This document shows positions 49,301 to 60,969 of a stretch of 64,000 nucleotides of DNA, one piece after another. The first letter of the stretch is position 1. The number at the start of each line of letters is the position of its first letter. Under the pieces are notes generated by a model. The model did no database searches and had not been told where the DNA came from. It saw only the letters and a program-made list of their open reading frames with translations. Source of the stretch: Sesamum alatum (lineage: Eukaryota > Streptophyta > Magnoliopsida > Lamiales > Pedaliaceae); NCBI GenBank assembly GCA_034509735.1, contig JACGWO010000002.1:44533702-44597701 (forward strand), read 5' to 3'. A program made the position numbers and the translations under genes.

Positions 49301-50737
49301 CATTTCAGATTCACACATTCAGGATTTGGTTGAACTCATAGTTAAGGTGGAGAAAAATTGTCTATGTTATTCTATGGCCCGAGGCCTGTGACATTTAGTA
49401 CGTGCCATGTTGGTCCTATTCAACCAGGGTGTTGTGCTTTCTAAAGGATTTAGCAACAAAGACAATTCACGTAAACTTTTAGACAGCTCCGAACTGCTCT
49501 AGTAACAGAATGAAGTATCTTTTAGTGTTTTTGTGGGACAAGTAAATCAAGGAAACAAGAGAATATGTGAATTTCATCAAAACCTCAGTTTCATCCTAGG
49601 ATCCATCCATTAAGGCATTTTTATTCTTCTTACATTGTGGTTACCTATCAGTTTCTGTGTGCAAAGGATCTTTCATCTCTACATATTGTTTCACCCTCCA
49701 ATAGGTAACGGGAAGGAAGAAGAATCGCATGCTGGTGCAGATCCCATAACAGATTGGTCACGTCCTATGGAACAATATTTTGTTGATCTAATGTTGGAGC
49801 AGGTGCACCATGGTAATAAGATCGATAATGGGTTTGGCGAGCAAGCTTGGGTGCACATGACGCTGTCATTCAAAGACAAATTCGGCTCACAGTATGAGCA
49901 GCATATTCTGGAAAACCGTTATTTGAGTTTGATGAACCAGTATATTGAGATCAGCAACCTCCTAAATCAAGAAGGATTCTTGTGGGATGAAGCTTCACAT
50001 ATGATTGTAGGTGACAATGATACATGGGAATCATATGCTAAGGTATGTTGTTGTTTGTTGTTTAAATGCAATATCATAATCATGACCAAAGTCGGTTTCA
50101 ATCAATCACATGGGAATCATATGACAAGAAGATTCTGTCTTTACATTGTGTAAACTCTGCTCATCTTGCTCAATACTGACCTTTTTGTCACAAGGACTTA
50201 GAACAATGTTTTCTGCAGGAGCACCCAGAGGCAGTTTTATATAAAGATAAACTCATCAGACATTACAGTGAATTATGTACGATTTTTGGAACAACGGAAT
50301 TAGTTGATGTAAAAGCGCGCTCTGAAATGGGTATGGAGCTTGATCAACATCCTATAGATATCAAAGTTGACAAATACTCTGGAGATCTTCCAGTGACGTT
50401 TCTGGAAACTGAGATATACGATCAAGCAAGAAAGCGCCCAGCATCAACATCTTTGGAATCTTGTAACAAGGCACAAAAAACGGGCAAGAAAGAGGCACCA
50501 GGGATCTATACCAACATCACAAGCATGGTAACAGAGTTGGTCAATAAGGAAGCAGGGAATACGCATTTTGCAATAGAGACTGCCATTGATGCACTCCAAG
50601 CCATACCCGACATAGATGACGAGCTTTTATTGGACGGTTGTGATCTGTTGGAGGATGAGAGGAAGGCAAAGACATTTTTGGCGTTGGATGCTACTCTCAG
50701 GAAGAAGTGGTTGCTCAGAAAGCTTGGACGTTCGTGA
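46391..50737 (+). CDS. Four-module Myb/SANT-like protein (L10-interacting MYB type)
   Basis: Predicted nuclear protein with four Myb/SANT-like DNA-binding domains (Myb_DNA-bind_3 type), the family of LIMYB and similar plant multi-domain proteins. Eight coding exons are predicted: 46391-46723, 46793-46943, 47355-47689, 47761-47911, 48747-49057, 49141-49291, 49705-50042 and 50219-50737, about 762 aa. Each module is a Myb-like exon (WTPxMxxYFxxLML...FxxQAWxxM...KGFxWDE) followed by a short exon starting HPEARxYR. The three intermediate short exons are all exactly 151 nt. Modules start near residues 14, 170, 324 and 478. The C-terminal tail (591-762) has a basic KRPAST..KAQKTGKKE patch and an acidic helical end. 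Intron 1 of the coding part uses a GC donor (AAG|GCGAGT). The function of this protein is not known to me beyond the family's DNA or transcription role. Confidence 0.85.
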
Positions 50738-51145
50738 GTGATCAATCTTGGCTGTCTGCATTTCTTAATTTTGCTCGAGCCACGGCCTAACTTTGTAGTA
50801 CAGAATTATGCATAACATGGAAAGTTTTGTCCTCTCTATTATCAGATTTCTGCTGATCTGAGGTTTTTGCATACTAACTTGCTTCATTGCAGGTAGCTGC
50901 ATGACTTGCTATGCATGTAAGAAGTTACTCTCTGCAGTTTCAAATGAACTTATTGTTCAAAAGGTGTTAGAGTTCAAAGTGTAACGTTCTTGCGAATTTA
51001 ACTTCTGAAGCATATGCGGCGTACCACTAGACACCAAATCTGTAAATTAAATCAAAAACAAAATTGTAAACAGACAATATATGACTTAACTAGAAGAAAA
51101 CTTGCCACCATTAACCAAACTTATAAAAAGAATCACACTGAACTC

Positions 51146-51865
51146 TCAAAAATCAATGTTTAACCATTTGGTGTAATACACACAAGTACTAGGGGAGATA
51201 ACCCCATCAGGCGTGCACAAACTAATCCGTGGACAAGCACCACAAGGGATCGAGGCAAATGCTCCTAACCTTGGACCCTTCCCGGCCCCTGCTCCACTCG
51301 CAAATCTGTAACAAATAGTTCCCACAGGAATTGAATGATAATCTCCTAATCCAGTGCTCTTCACCTCTATGATATCATCGTCTAAAACCATCGAATTCAA
51401 TATTTCTCCAACTTGTTGGGAAGAAATTTCAAATGTCACCACTCGGTTCTTCTTCAGTTCATTGTGGACACCCTCCAAAGTAGCAACCTTCTGCACACGC
51501 AGGTACCTAAGGCACAGTTGTTTAAGTATATTTATAAGTTCTTTGTCGAGGTTCCCATCAACGTACCATTCACCTCCACTGATCTCCTTAGAAGGTTCAA
51601 ACTCAACGGCCATGTAGTGTTTCTTTCCCTTGTTTTGAATGTTTACCACCTCTTTGATCAATTTCTTGGCCAACAAAGACTTGAGTGATTTATTGACAAC
51701 ATGGTCAGTGAGCTTCGTCTCTTGTTTGATGTCTCTTGCCCAAATACCCAAATCTTTTTTACCTTTGATCGACTCGAGGATTGCACGCTCAGCATCTGCT
51801 AGACCTGGTGGACCTGTTTCAGGTCGTTTCCGCTTAAGGGAGGTGCTTACAAGTGAGCGACTCAT
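51146..51865 (-). CDS. RNA polymerase III subunit RPC6 (RPC34/RPC39)
   Basis: Subunit of the Pol III initiation subcomplex. The protein is 239 aa in one coding exon, the usual length for the plant form. It contains winged-helix segments (DAERAILESIKGKKDLGIWARDIK; KSLLAKKLIKEVVNIQNKGKKHYMA) and GGEWYVDGNLDKELI. The C-terminal cluster Cys208, Cys211, Cys217, Cys228 (CGACPxxxxxC...ISPSTCVYY) matches the Fe-S binding tail of the family. An acceptor lies two bases before the ATG, so the 5' UTR is probably split, with a first exon ending at about 52501. It converges with the Myb-like gene. Confidence 0.92.
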   Translation of the reverse strand: MSRSLVSTSLKRKRPETGPPGLADAERAILESIKGKKDLGIWARDIKQETKLTDHVVNKSLKSLLAKKLIKEVVNIQNKGKKHYMAVEFEPSKEISGGEWYVDGNLDKELINILKQLCLRYLRVQKVATLEGVHNELKKNRVVTFEISSQQVGEILNSMVLDDDIIEVKSTGLGDYHSIPVGTICYRFASGAGAGKGPRLGAFASIPCGACPRISLCTPDGVISPSTCVYYTKWLNIDF

Positions 51866-52640
51866 ACCTGTCAAGAATGGTCATCAATATCTGGAGAAAA
51901 ATAACTCGTTGTAACACTTAAATTCTTAATATCTAGAAAAGAAACATAACTTTTCAAGAACATCCATAAGTAAGACTATAAATCAAATTTGTTAAAAGCC
52001 TTCAACTTCAAACATTTCTCACAAATACATTTCCAGAAATATAAAAGAGAAGACATCTGATAAGCTTCTAAACCATAGTAGCTTCTAGCAAACATAGAAC
52101 ACAAACAAAATTTTGCAATTGGATAAAAAATCAACAATTTAGAAATAAAAATTACAACAATTAAGCAAATAGCATTTCAGCAATTATTTAAACATCAGTA
52201 GGTTCAGCAATATGCAGCAATCTTCAGCATTTACTAAAGCGATTCACTAATATTTCCCCGAAATAATCTTTACCTACTCCCCCAGTAATTTCAGTAATTC
52301 AAGCAAATACCACCCATTCCCACAAATGACGAGAATTTCAATAATTTCTGCCTACATAGGCAAACCCTCCATAGATATCCCATTTATTTCTGGTAATTAT
52401 GTGAATATATCAGCAACAATATAATTTTCTAATAAAAAATCAGAGCTATGTACAAGATTGAGAACAAGAACAGAAACACAGAAAATGGGGAAAGAAATAC
52501 CGCTGTGGTAAAATAGCGTAAAGTCTTCTCAGTGCAGCTCCGGCGTAAACAGAGGCAAAATATCGAGACTCTTGAGGAAAATCTACAAAATCGAGCTTAA
52601 AATCGAGAGCCCATCTAAGAATTCGAGTTTGATTCAAGTT
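51866..52640 (-). other. RPC6 5' UTR intron and first exon
   Basis: The minus strand shows a donor 'cagcg|gtattt' at 52501/52500 and an acceptor 'tgacag|gt' at 51868, consistent with a 5' UTR intron of about 630 bp. The putative non-coding exon lies at about 52640-52501. No other gene. Confidence 0.5.
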
Positions 52641-52702
52641 TACTTGTGCTCAATGAGGACAAGGCGCTAATAACACTTTGAGGGAATTAGGGCATATAAG
52701 CA

Positions 52703-53803
52703 GGGGGTAAAATGCATCCCGCCTAGTTATTAAAAAATGACAATTTACCCTCTTCTATTAAAAAAAATAAGTAATTTATCTTTTTGTATTTTAAAAAGTG
52801 AAGCAAAATATCTTCCCTCACATGAGAAGTGCAATACACGCATTCTATGTGCGACTTTGATTAAATTTTAGCTATAAATTATATTTATGTCCTTAATTTT
52901 GAATTGTTAGATCTTGTTTGATATATATATATATATATTAACGGTGGAAATTTTATAAACAAATCAATGGCTTAGATCTTTCTTTATTTAGATCAACGAT
53001 TCATATTTATATATAAAATTAATGGTCCATATTCATCTAAATTAAATCAATGATTTAGAATTTACACAAGTTATAAACATAAATTATAAAAGATATATAT
53101 ACAATATATACATATAATGTAAATAAAAAATAAAAATATTAAATAATTGTTTAAAAAAATATATAAATTATACATATATAAATATATAACATATACATAA
53201 TATTAATAACAAAATATACAAAAGGAAATTAAAAAAATAGGGGAGGCGTCAGGCGCGCCGATGATAAGGGGGAAGGGGACGGGATCTGGGGGAGGGGAAG
53301 GGTCTCGCTGGGGGTGGGGAAGGGGAGGGGGCGAGGACTAGGTAAGGGGAGGGGGGCAAAGGGAAAGGGAAAGGGGAGGGGGAGCGGGGGCGCTGCCGGT
53401 GATGGTGGAAGGGGATGCGGGAGAGGGGTAGACAATATATACATATATATTATATATATTATATATATATATTATTATCTATATATATTATTATCTATAT
53501 ATATCATAAATATGTATGTACATATATTTCAAAAATATAGTTTAAATTTATATATATATATATATATAAATTGAATCTGAACAATTGATTTCTGAATATA
53601 ACATTCGATGATTGTAATTTAAAGATATAAATAAAATTTTAAAAAAAAAGAGCAAAATGGGCGCTTGTATCACACCACTTGTATGAGGAGAGTATTTTAC
53701 TTATTTTTTTTAAAATAAAAAGGGGTAAATTACTTATTTTTTTAATACAAGGGGGTAAATTGCCATTTTCAAATAAAACAGGGGACGGGATGCATTTTAC
53801 CCT
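52703..53803. mobile_element. 1.1-kb foldback element with a G-rich core
   Basis: The ends 'agggggtaaaatgcatccc' and 'gggatgcattttaccct' are inverse, and the arms extend about 110 bp with family C similarity. The interior is AT-rich except for 53240-53430. It carries TA-rich microsatellites at 52920-52940 and 53430-53570. Confidence 0.65.
53240..53430 (+). repeat. G-rich, purine-biased tract
   Basis: About 190 bp dominated by runs of three to six G (ggggaagg, ggggagg, gggaaaggg). The glycine-rich and proline-rich open frames here are low-complexity artefacts. The tract could form G-quadruplexes on the + strand. Confidence 0.8.
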
Positions 53804-54190
53804 ATAAAGTAGGATGCCCTTTTTATAAACAATTGTTATTATTGGGTTTTGTATAGATAATTTGCATTATTTTATACAGTAAGATGATTATTAAAAATGA
53901 TATACCATTATATAATTTAAAATTTATGAAAATTATATAAATTTTATAAATTTTCATGTATAAGATGGGGTTCATTCTAGTTTGTAATATAAACGAAGAT
54001 GAAATTCGAACCTGGTAAATTTACTAAATCTTTGCCACTTAAAATCATATAAAATAATTTTCAACTATAGACCGCACAAATTAATTCTTTGCAAGATCTT
54101 CACCATACGTACATACATATGTATTTAGAGTAATTTACTTGCTGAGCAAACTGTTTATCACTAAAAATACCTTAAACATATTTATTTATT

Positions 54191-55079
54191 TATAAGATGG
54201 CCAAATCTCTTTATTAGTCCCTCATCTTCATTTATTGTCTCACTTTAGCCCCTCATATCTCAACTATACTGTAATAGTCCCTCTTCTTTTAAATAGGAAT
54301 ATGGTCCATAACCGTTAAATTTTAACAAAATCTAATTAAAATGAATAGAATATGCCACTAATGAGGAGTAAAATTAAAACAACTCATGCATTTTAATAAT
54401 TTGTCAATTATTAAAAAAATTATTTACTTCAATAATGTTATTTATAACCAAACAAAATACAAATATCAATATTATTTAAAAAGAAAAAAAATCAAATGTA
54501 ATAAATATTTTTAAGCCTTAAAATGCAAAATATGTACCAAAAGAATTTGCATGAATCTCAATCAACATATTTTCCTCTTTATTTTAGCAAGTTGATTTTT
54601 CTCTTTTACATTAATTATCAAACATGATTATATTGTGTTTAATATATTTTGTTTCTTTCCACCTCTTTATTTCTTCACATTTATGAGAAATTCATTGTTC
54701 GGTAACTTATAATAAAATCAAATTTCAAACTGCCTTGAATACTTTAAAAAATATATTCAATTTGTATTTATTAAATTTATTTGTTTTTCTGAACAATTTA
54801 TTAATATTTATGTTCAGTGTAGTTACATAAAATAATATATTGTATTTAATTATATTTTGATTGACAAATTACTACATGAATTGTTTAACAATTTTACCCC
54901 TCATTAATTAGTAGAATAATCCATCCACTTTAATTGCAATCCGTTAAAATTTAATGATCAAGGATCATGATGAGATATGCTCATAAGATGCGGGATTATT
55001 AAGGTATATTTAAAAAATAAAGGACTAAAGTAGAATGAAAAGAAATAACAAGGGACTAACGAAGAGATTTGACCTTATG
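54191..55079. mobile_element. About 890-bp foldback element
   Basis: The left end 'ggccaaatctctttattagt' and the right end 'gactaacgaagagatttga' are inverse, with continued pairing inwards ('cttcatttattgtctcactt' against 'gtagaatgaaaag'). AT-rich, non-coding interior. Confidence 0.65.
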
Positions 55080-55312
55080 AGATATTCATTTCTTTAATCA
55101 ATTAGCTCTCTCTCAAAAGAAAATAAAAAAATCATGTATATTTAATATTAATTTATTTTATCAATGTTGATCAATTATTTAATTTATCTTCATTTTTCTT
55201 ATCGAATTTGACAAAAAAAAAAATTATAAATTACACACAAATCAAATATGTTTCGCTCGCTACTACACTTGTGTTTGTTTACCATGAGCGTTTAGATCCC
55301 TTTTCGGGGCCC

Positions 55313-55833
55313 CGGATCCTCTACTCCATTCTACTATTTCATTTTCTATTCCACCTCTCACTACAAAAAAATAGCTCAATAGCTACGAAAAAAATTGATG
55401 CTAAAATCAAAATCGGCCTAATTAGCAATGTAAAATTCTCGTTGCTAATTTATATTATTTAATATATATTTTGAACAATTCGGTACTAAATGCGTAACAA
55501 GTAAATTCCATTGCTAATTCATTAGCAAATACATTTATTGTATTGAAAAATATAAATTAGCAACGAGAATTTTGTTTGCTAATTAGTTCGACGGTGATTT
55601 TTTTCGTTGCTATTTAGCAATTTTCTTATAGTGATCTAAATAATTGACATGTGGAAAAGAAAATTGATTGTAAATTATTGTGGACCCACAGAGAGAGAAA
55701 ATTAACAAAATTCATACAAAAAAAATATGAGAGAGAAAATGAGTGATAATTTACGATCATTTTCCTTTTCCACATGTCAATTATTTAGGGACGGAATAGA
55801 AAATGGAATAGTAGAGTGGAATAGAGGATCCGA
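55313..55833. mobile_element. MITE with inverted ends, containing a CACTA MITE
   Basis: The left 'ggatcctctactccattcta' and its right inverse 'tagagtggaatagaggatcc' define the outer element. A second inner inverted pair ('gacatgtggaaaagaaaa' and its inverse) lies at about 55647-55790. The CACTA element occupies 55359-55633. Confidence 0.65.
55359..55633. mobile_element. CACTA-type MITE
   Basis: Ends CACTACAAAAAAATAGC and GCAATTTTCTTATAGTG. The interior is palindromic ('attagcaatgtaaaattctc' against 'gagaattttgtttgctaatt'). No clear 3-bp duplication remains. Confidence 0.6.
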
Positions 55834-56964
55834 ATCACCTTTTCAGGTCCTAAACAAGACAATCAATCATGGGTTATTGCCACTCTCTCACGGATTTGGA
55901 GAATAGAATATTGCAAGCCATTTTATTACTACTTAAGTCGACCATAAAACGTTCAAGCACAACAGACATATAAGACACTGTCATACAATTAGCCTAAGAT
56001 ACAGATCAATTCATGCACTTTCATTATGCATGAACTGAACAAACACAGTTGCAAATCCCTATATCCTCAGCAACACAACGAGGCTGTCGTATCCCGTGCC
56101 AAATATTCCGTTTCCGAACTAGATCACAGAGGAAACGGTCCAACATTTCAACAGTGACATGGGGCATTATGACAACATGCGCCATGTTTCCTAGACACTG
56201 TAGTTGCCACTGATGAATGAACTCGCGATCCGGAGGTCGCTCGAAAACAACTGTGATGCTCATCTCATTAAGCATTGAACTTATTCCTGCCTTTTTAAGA
56301 CGATCTCTCAAAGTACCGAGCGTTTACCAAGCATTTTTCAACATCTTGTTCGAGTCCTTTCCGACCTTTTATGTTTAACACGTACCAGAGGAAAATCGGC
56401 GAATGCCCATTTCGACTACCAGAAATTGTAGTGTCAACAGTGGCGATGTACTCAATACTTGTCGAAAGCATGTCAATGTATCTTTTCCTTGTTATCAGTA
56501 CACCACAAGGCATAGGGCAACCTAAAAACTTGTGGCCGGAGATGCTCACACTTCCAATAGGCTTCTTGAACGTAAGTTTTGGCACCTATATATTCATGAT
56601 GATGTATAAAGAAAACAATGACCAATCATGCATTGTCTGAAATTCAAATTGAGGATCGGAAACACTAGTTCTAGTACCTGTTTAAGGAAAGGGACAACGA
56701 AACCAAATATTGCTGCATCACAATGAATGTAAAATTGATTGTCCGAGAAGCCACAATATTTCAGAGTCTTTACAACTAGATCAAGATCGTCCATAGCTCC
56801 TTTAAAAGTAGTCCCTATACAATTCCAGAAGTACATACAAAAGTTCAAATGACAATCATCTTAGGTATGATGGTTTTTTGTTACGTACGTCGATTGTAAT
56901 TCATGTCGCGTAGGAAGTACATATACTGCCGAGTCCCTCCACAAAAAGTTGAAAGTAAAAATTT

Positions 56965-57247
56965 AGGGATAATTACATTTATATCCTCTGACCTGTAGTG
57001 TATTTATACACACCATCCATGCTTTTGCATACTTACGGAAACCACCCTTGATAGCAAAAAAAAAAAGAGATATTTTGTGTAATAATATCGATACTTTTGA
57101 GGAGTGCAAGTGTAATTTTCTAAAAAATAGGGGTAATTTGTGTAAATGATGCTTACATTTTTAATAAGTGTATGTATAATTATTCAAAAAATAGGGATAG
57201 TTTGCATAAACAGACTATAAATTAGGAGGTATAAATATAATTATCCC
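56965..57247. repeat. Foldback element family B, copy 2, in decarboxylase intron 3
   Basis: Begins 'agggataattacatttata' and ends with the near-inverse 'gtataaatataattatccc'. Related to 18411-18690. Confidence 0.65.
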
Positions 57248-57865
57248 AAAAATTTACAGTACCTATAGTGATATTGATGATAGCTGGTCTATCCTGGTTT
57301 ATAAGCAGTTTGTCTCTAAGGTCATCACAGTCCATTTCCCCATTTGCTAAGCTTGCTATTGTCTCACAATCCATTCTATACATTCTTGCAATCTTGAATA
57401 GAGAATAGTGTGATTCTTTAGACGTGTACAGAATCCCATTTGGCAATAATTCTCGCCTGTCAAAAATATAAATATGGAGGTTAAATAATTCTTTTTCTAC
57501 AAATTAATATAAATAAACATTATTAATCATGAATTGTATATAAATATTGCGATAGAAATAATGTAGGACTGACCCCAAGAGAATGCCATGAAGATTGCCT
57601 TCTGTCCCACCATTGGTGACATAGCCCCAGTATTCGTCCTTGTCGATTCCCCATAATCGAGCAAACCAATCTAAAACACCTACCTCAAACTTTTTGGAAT
57701 GCAGACCGTGGTCGCTCTCCTTAAACGGGTCACCAACGTTATTTATGTTGAACTGCAAAAGTGTTGACAAAGCCAGATAATGCTCGCAATTATGGTTTGC
57801 TGGATAACCTGCGTACAAAGCAGAAAAAAGTAGCCAGTATTGGTACAAGTTTTGAATTAATTAAT

Positions 57866-58316
57866 AGGATTAAATGTATTTTTGATATGTAAGTTAGGTC
57901 ATTCGTCTTTTAACTTTTTAAAATAGTATTTTAGTTCTGCATTTTTTTAATTTTTATAATTTTAATCCTTCAGAGTTCACCTCCAACGGCGAGAATGGTA
58001 AACTTTGACAAAAAAAAAAAAAAAGGGATTGAAATCGCAAAAATTTAAAAGGTTGTAGAACTAAAATACTACTTTAGAAAGTTATAGGATAAAAATGCTG
58101 ACAGAAATGGGCTAATAGGAAGAAAGACCCCAATTTTTAAATATACGTGAGAAGCACATACATTTTTCTGGCGAGAATGGTGGACTCCGGCGAAAAGATG
58201 ACTAAAATCACAAAAATTAAAATGATACAGGACCAAATTGCTACCTTCGAAAATTAAAGAATGAAAACGCCAGATGACCTGAGTTACAGAATGAAAAATG
58301 CATTTAAGCCTAATTA
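57866..58316. repeat. Foldback family 1 copy in decarboxylase intron 1
   Basis: The left arm (about 57868-57985) and two inverted arms (about 58010-58110 and 58140-58316) share 'gattgaaatcgcaaaaattt' and 'aatgcatttaagcc' with their inverses, like the composite element at 240-740. The remaining intron to 58994 is AT-rich. Confidence 0.6.
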
Positions 58317-59208
58317 ATATATGTGACAAATCTTGTCATTTCCCAATCATGGATTAAGTTTCGGGTTCAACACATGTTTCGAATTTATAAATATTAGAAA
58401 ATTTTCAAAACATTATAGAAAAATTGTACAATTAAAGAAACATACATAATAGTCATAGAAAAAATTAAAAATATTATCTTTCTCTTTTTATTCAAATATA
58501 TGTAGTTTCATTTTGTATCGTTTAGCCAATGAACATTATATTTATGTAGTATAATTATGTATATGCAGTTATTTTATTGATGTAGTTGCTATTGAAACTA
58601 AATAATAATATAATATTTATTTTTAACTGTGTTATAAAATATATATTACGATGATATTTATGTATATAATATTACTAATTTAGCTTAATGTTAAACTTGT
58701 TATCATTAAATGAAATATTTATGTATAACACAAGAATTTATATATTTGTAGCTAAAAGTATAAAATAAATGTTTCGCTGAAAAATTAGAAAAAATAAAAA
58801 ACTTCTTATGAATTTAAAGATTTGAAGGAAAAATTAAGAAAATGAAGTTGTTTTGAAAAAAATTAAATAATTTAAAGCTTCCATATTATTTTTATTTTCA
58901 TAACATAAAAAAGGAAACGTTTCCATAATTGTGATGGAAATGCGTGAAAATTTTAAACAATGTTCCCAACTATTAATCATCTTCTTCATTTTACCAAGGT
59001 AATAGCTGACTCTTTCTCGGAGATGCTTTTGGAACTGTGTCACTGTTTTAGTCAAGCGATCAACTCTCTCTACAGCACACTCTTCATCATTCGCTTCCAC
59101 CACGGCAAAATCATCATAATGATCAGACGGCTGATCTTCACCATTTCTAGCCTTTTTGTTGAATTTATTACAATTAACTGACAACTGGGCTGCCATAGGA
59201 ATCGACAT

Positions 59209-60969
59209 AATAACTACAAAAGTCTGCATGAAACATATGCAAAGTAAGTAAGAAAGCGAACCGAAAGAGGAAGAAGACACTCAGCGCGTCTTCGAATGTG
59301 TGTAAGCATTTCTCCACTTACCTTTCGACCAGTGGTGAGAGAGGATCGCAAGTTGCTAGTGTTGCCTGCTGGGATTTGATGTTTTGCTTTAAACCTCACA
59401 TTGTTGTAACTTATAGGCCACAAGGCCTTGTGGGCCCTCAAGTGTGATAGACAGGACGTTTTGGTCGGTTTAGGAAAGAAAAAGATGATGGAAACCCAAC
59501 GGACATTAATAGATTAAAGCAATTGTTGGGCAGTCGTTAAAATTAAAAAAAAAATTATGAAAATTTAACGGACATTAATAGATTGGTCTGATTGTTGGGC
59601 AGCCTTTAAAATTAAGAGGATTTTGATGATTTTCCAAAGAACGAAACGTATTTGTAATTATGTCAAATCTCGAAAAGCTGGTTGTAATTTACCAAAAAAA
59701 AAAAAAAGAAGTTGCATCTTAAACAAACACCCCCCCCTCCCTCTCATTTGGCTTATTAGAATACGTCTAATGCAGTACGGATTTGATTCTTGGTCAAGTC
59801 ATATGAGCTGGGTTTGTTTTTTGCTTCCAGTAATGTCCAAAAAATTGTATTGCTAGTATCCGAAATATCCCTGAAATTTGATGTTGTTTCAGTATGCCTT
59901 CAGTTGTGTAATTAATGCACAGCCACAAACCTAATGTTAAGGTTTGGCATAATGATGTGTAAGAAGTTTGGTGTTTGAATTTTATCATGTCCAAATTAGC
60001 ATGTGTTAATTGAAGAAAACAATTTGAAACATATGAAAAATGAATCTTATCCTCATTTTTCCTTACATATATATATATATATATATATATGGCAACGAAT
60101 CTCATGTTTGTCTTTCTTTAATAGGCTTAATTGCATTTAATTGCCCCATATATTAGAGGGGCGGCATATAATAACCTAAAATATAGGGGTGGCAAATGCT
60201 ATCCCGGAATTAACTTCTTTTTTTTTTTTTTTTTTTTTTAACAATTGCAGGACTTTGGCCACTGAATTTTTAAAAGTGGTCGAAATTTGCTGATGTGGAC
60301 AAATCTAGGCCTTTTTAAATTAGGAAAAAAGTTGTGGGGCATATCTTAAAAATACCCTGCACATAAGCGTCGACATGGAAAAAAATGTATAAAATAATTT
60401 TAAATTTACAATATGTATATAATTATAAATTATAAAAATAAAATTATTATATAATATAATATAATTTTTTTTTTAAAAAAAAAAAAGATTAACTCCTCCT
60501 CCTCTCCCCTAATCCTTCCCCTCTGTCGCCCCGCCCCCCCCCCCCCCCCCCCATAGAAGGGGGCAACACTACCCAGCAGAGGGGGGCGATGCGCCCATCT
60601 CCATCGCCATCGCGCAACGTACAGCTGGGGGTGACAGTTTTCCAAAATCCGTATATCTGAGCGATCCGCCATCGCCCAGTTGTGCGCTAGGCGGCGATGA
60701 CATCCCCTAGCTGGTTCGGGGGCGACGCCGCTTACCCCGTCTGTTGGTTGTCGTCGCCTCTTTCTGGGTGGCGGCGGTGGGAGGGCGTCAAGGATTGGGG
60801 CGGGGGGTGTTTTGGTGTTCTTTTTTCTAAATTTATATTATATAAAAAATAATTTTATTTTTTTTATAATTTATAATTATATAGCCAAAAACAACCTTAT
60901 ATATACTCCCACAAATGTACATAACTTAACAAAAAGTTGACCAACGACCCACTGTCCAGAATTTTAAAG
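59209..60969. other. Intergenic region with homopolymers and a GC-rich island
   Basis: Includes the probable promoter and 5' UTR of the decarboxylase (59209-59450). A T-tract lies at 60211-60239 and a C-tract of about 20 at about 60533-60553. A GC-rich island at about 60480-60810 resembles the GC-rich cores of nearby repeats. TA runs are at 60067-60090. No gene seen; the open frames across the GC island are low-complexity. Confidence 0.45.

Larger units (their letters stand above)
56024..59208 (-). pseudogene. Serine/histidine decarboxylase-like PLP enzyme with a frameshift
   Basis: Group II PLP decarboxylase of the plant serine decarboxylase family, which makes ethanolamine from serine; tomato 'histidine decarboxylase' relatives look alike. 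Five exons are predicted: 59208-58995, 57808-57574, 57456-57263, 56814-56678 and 56585-56024. Seen are [44 protein letters not shown] (the Asp that pairs with the PLP ring) and [16 protein letters not shown] with the PLP lysine at about 279. In the last exon one extra T (about 56308-56311) moves the frame after residue 351 and gives a stop at about 357. The final 90 residues are then in another frame. Without it the protein would be about 446 aa. All splice sites look good, so a sequencing error or a recent loss are both possible. The start is uncertain; an ATG lies 21 nt upstream. Confidence 0.85.

Noticed and set aside
53229..53574. Proline-rich and glycine-rich open frames on both strands
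   Set aside because: Low-complexity translation of a G-rich tract inside a foldback element.
56300..56312. A tiny intron that would remove the decarboxylase frameshift
   Set aside because: It would be about 10 nt long, far below any plant intron; a one-base insertion explains the data better.
59214..59441. Minus-strand frame upstream of the decarboxylase
   Set aside because: Not in phase with exon 1 and without family similarity; more likely 5' UTR or promoter.
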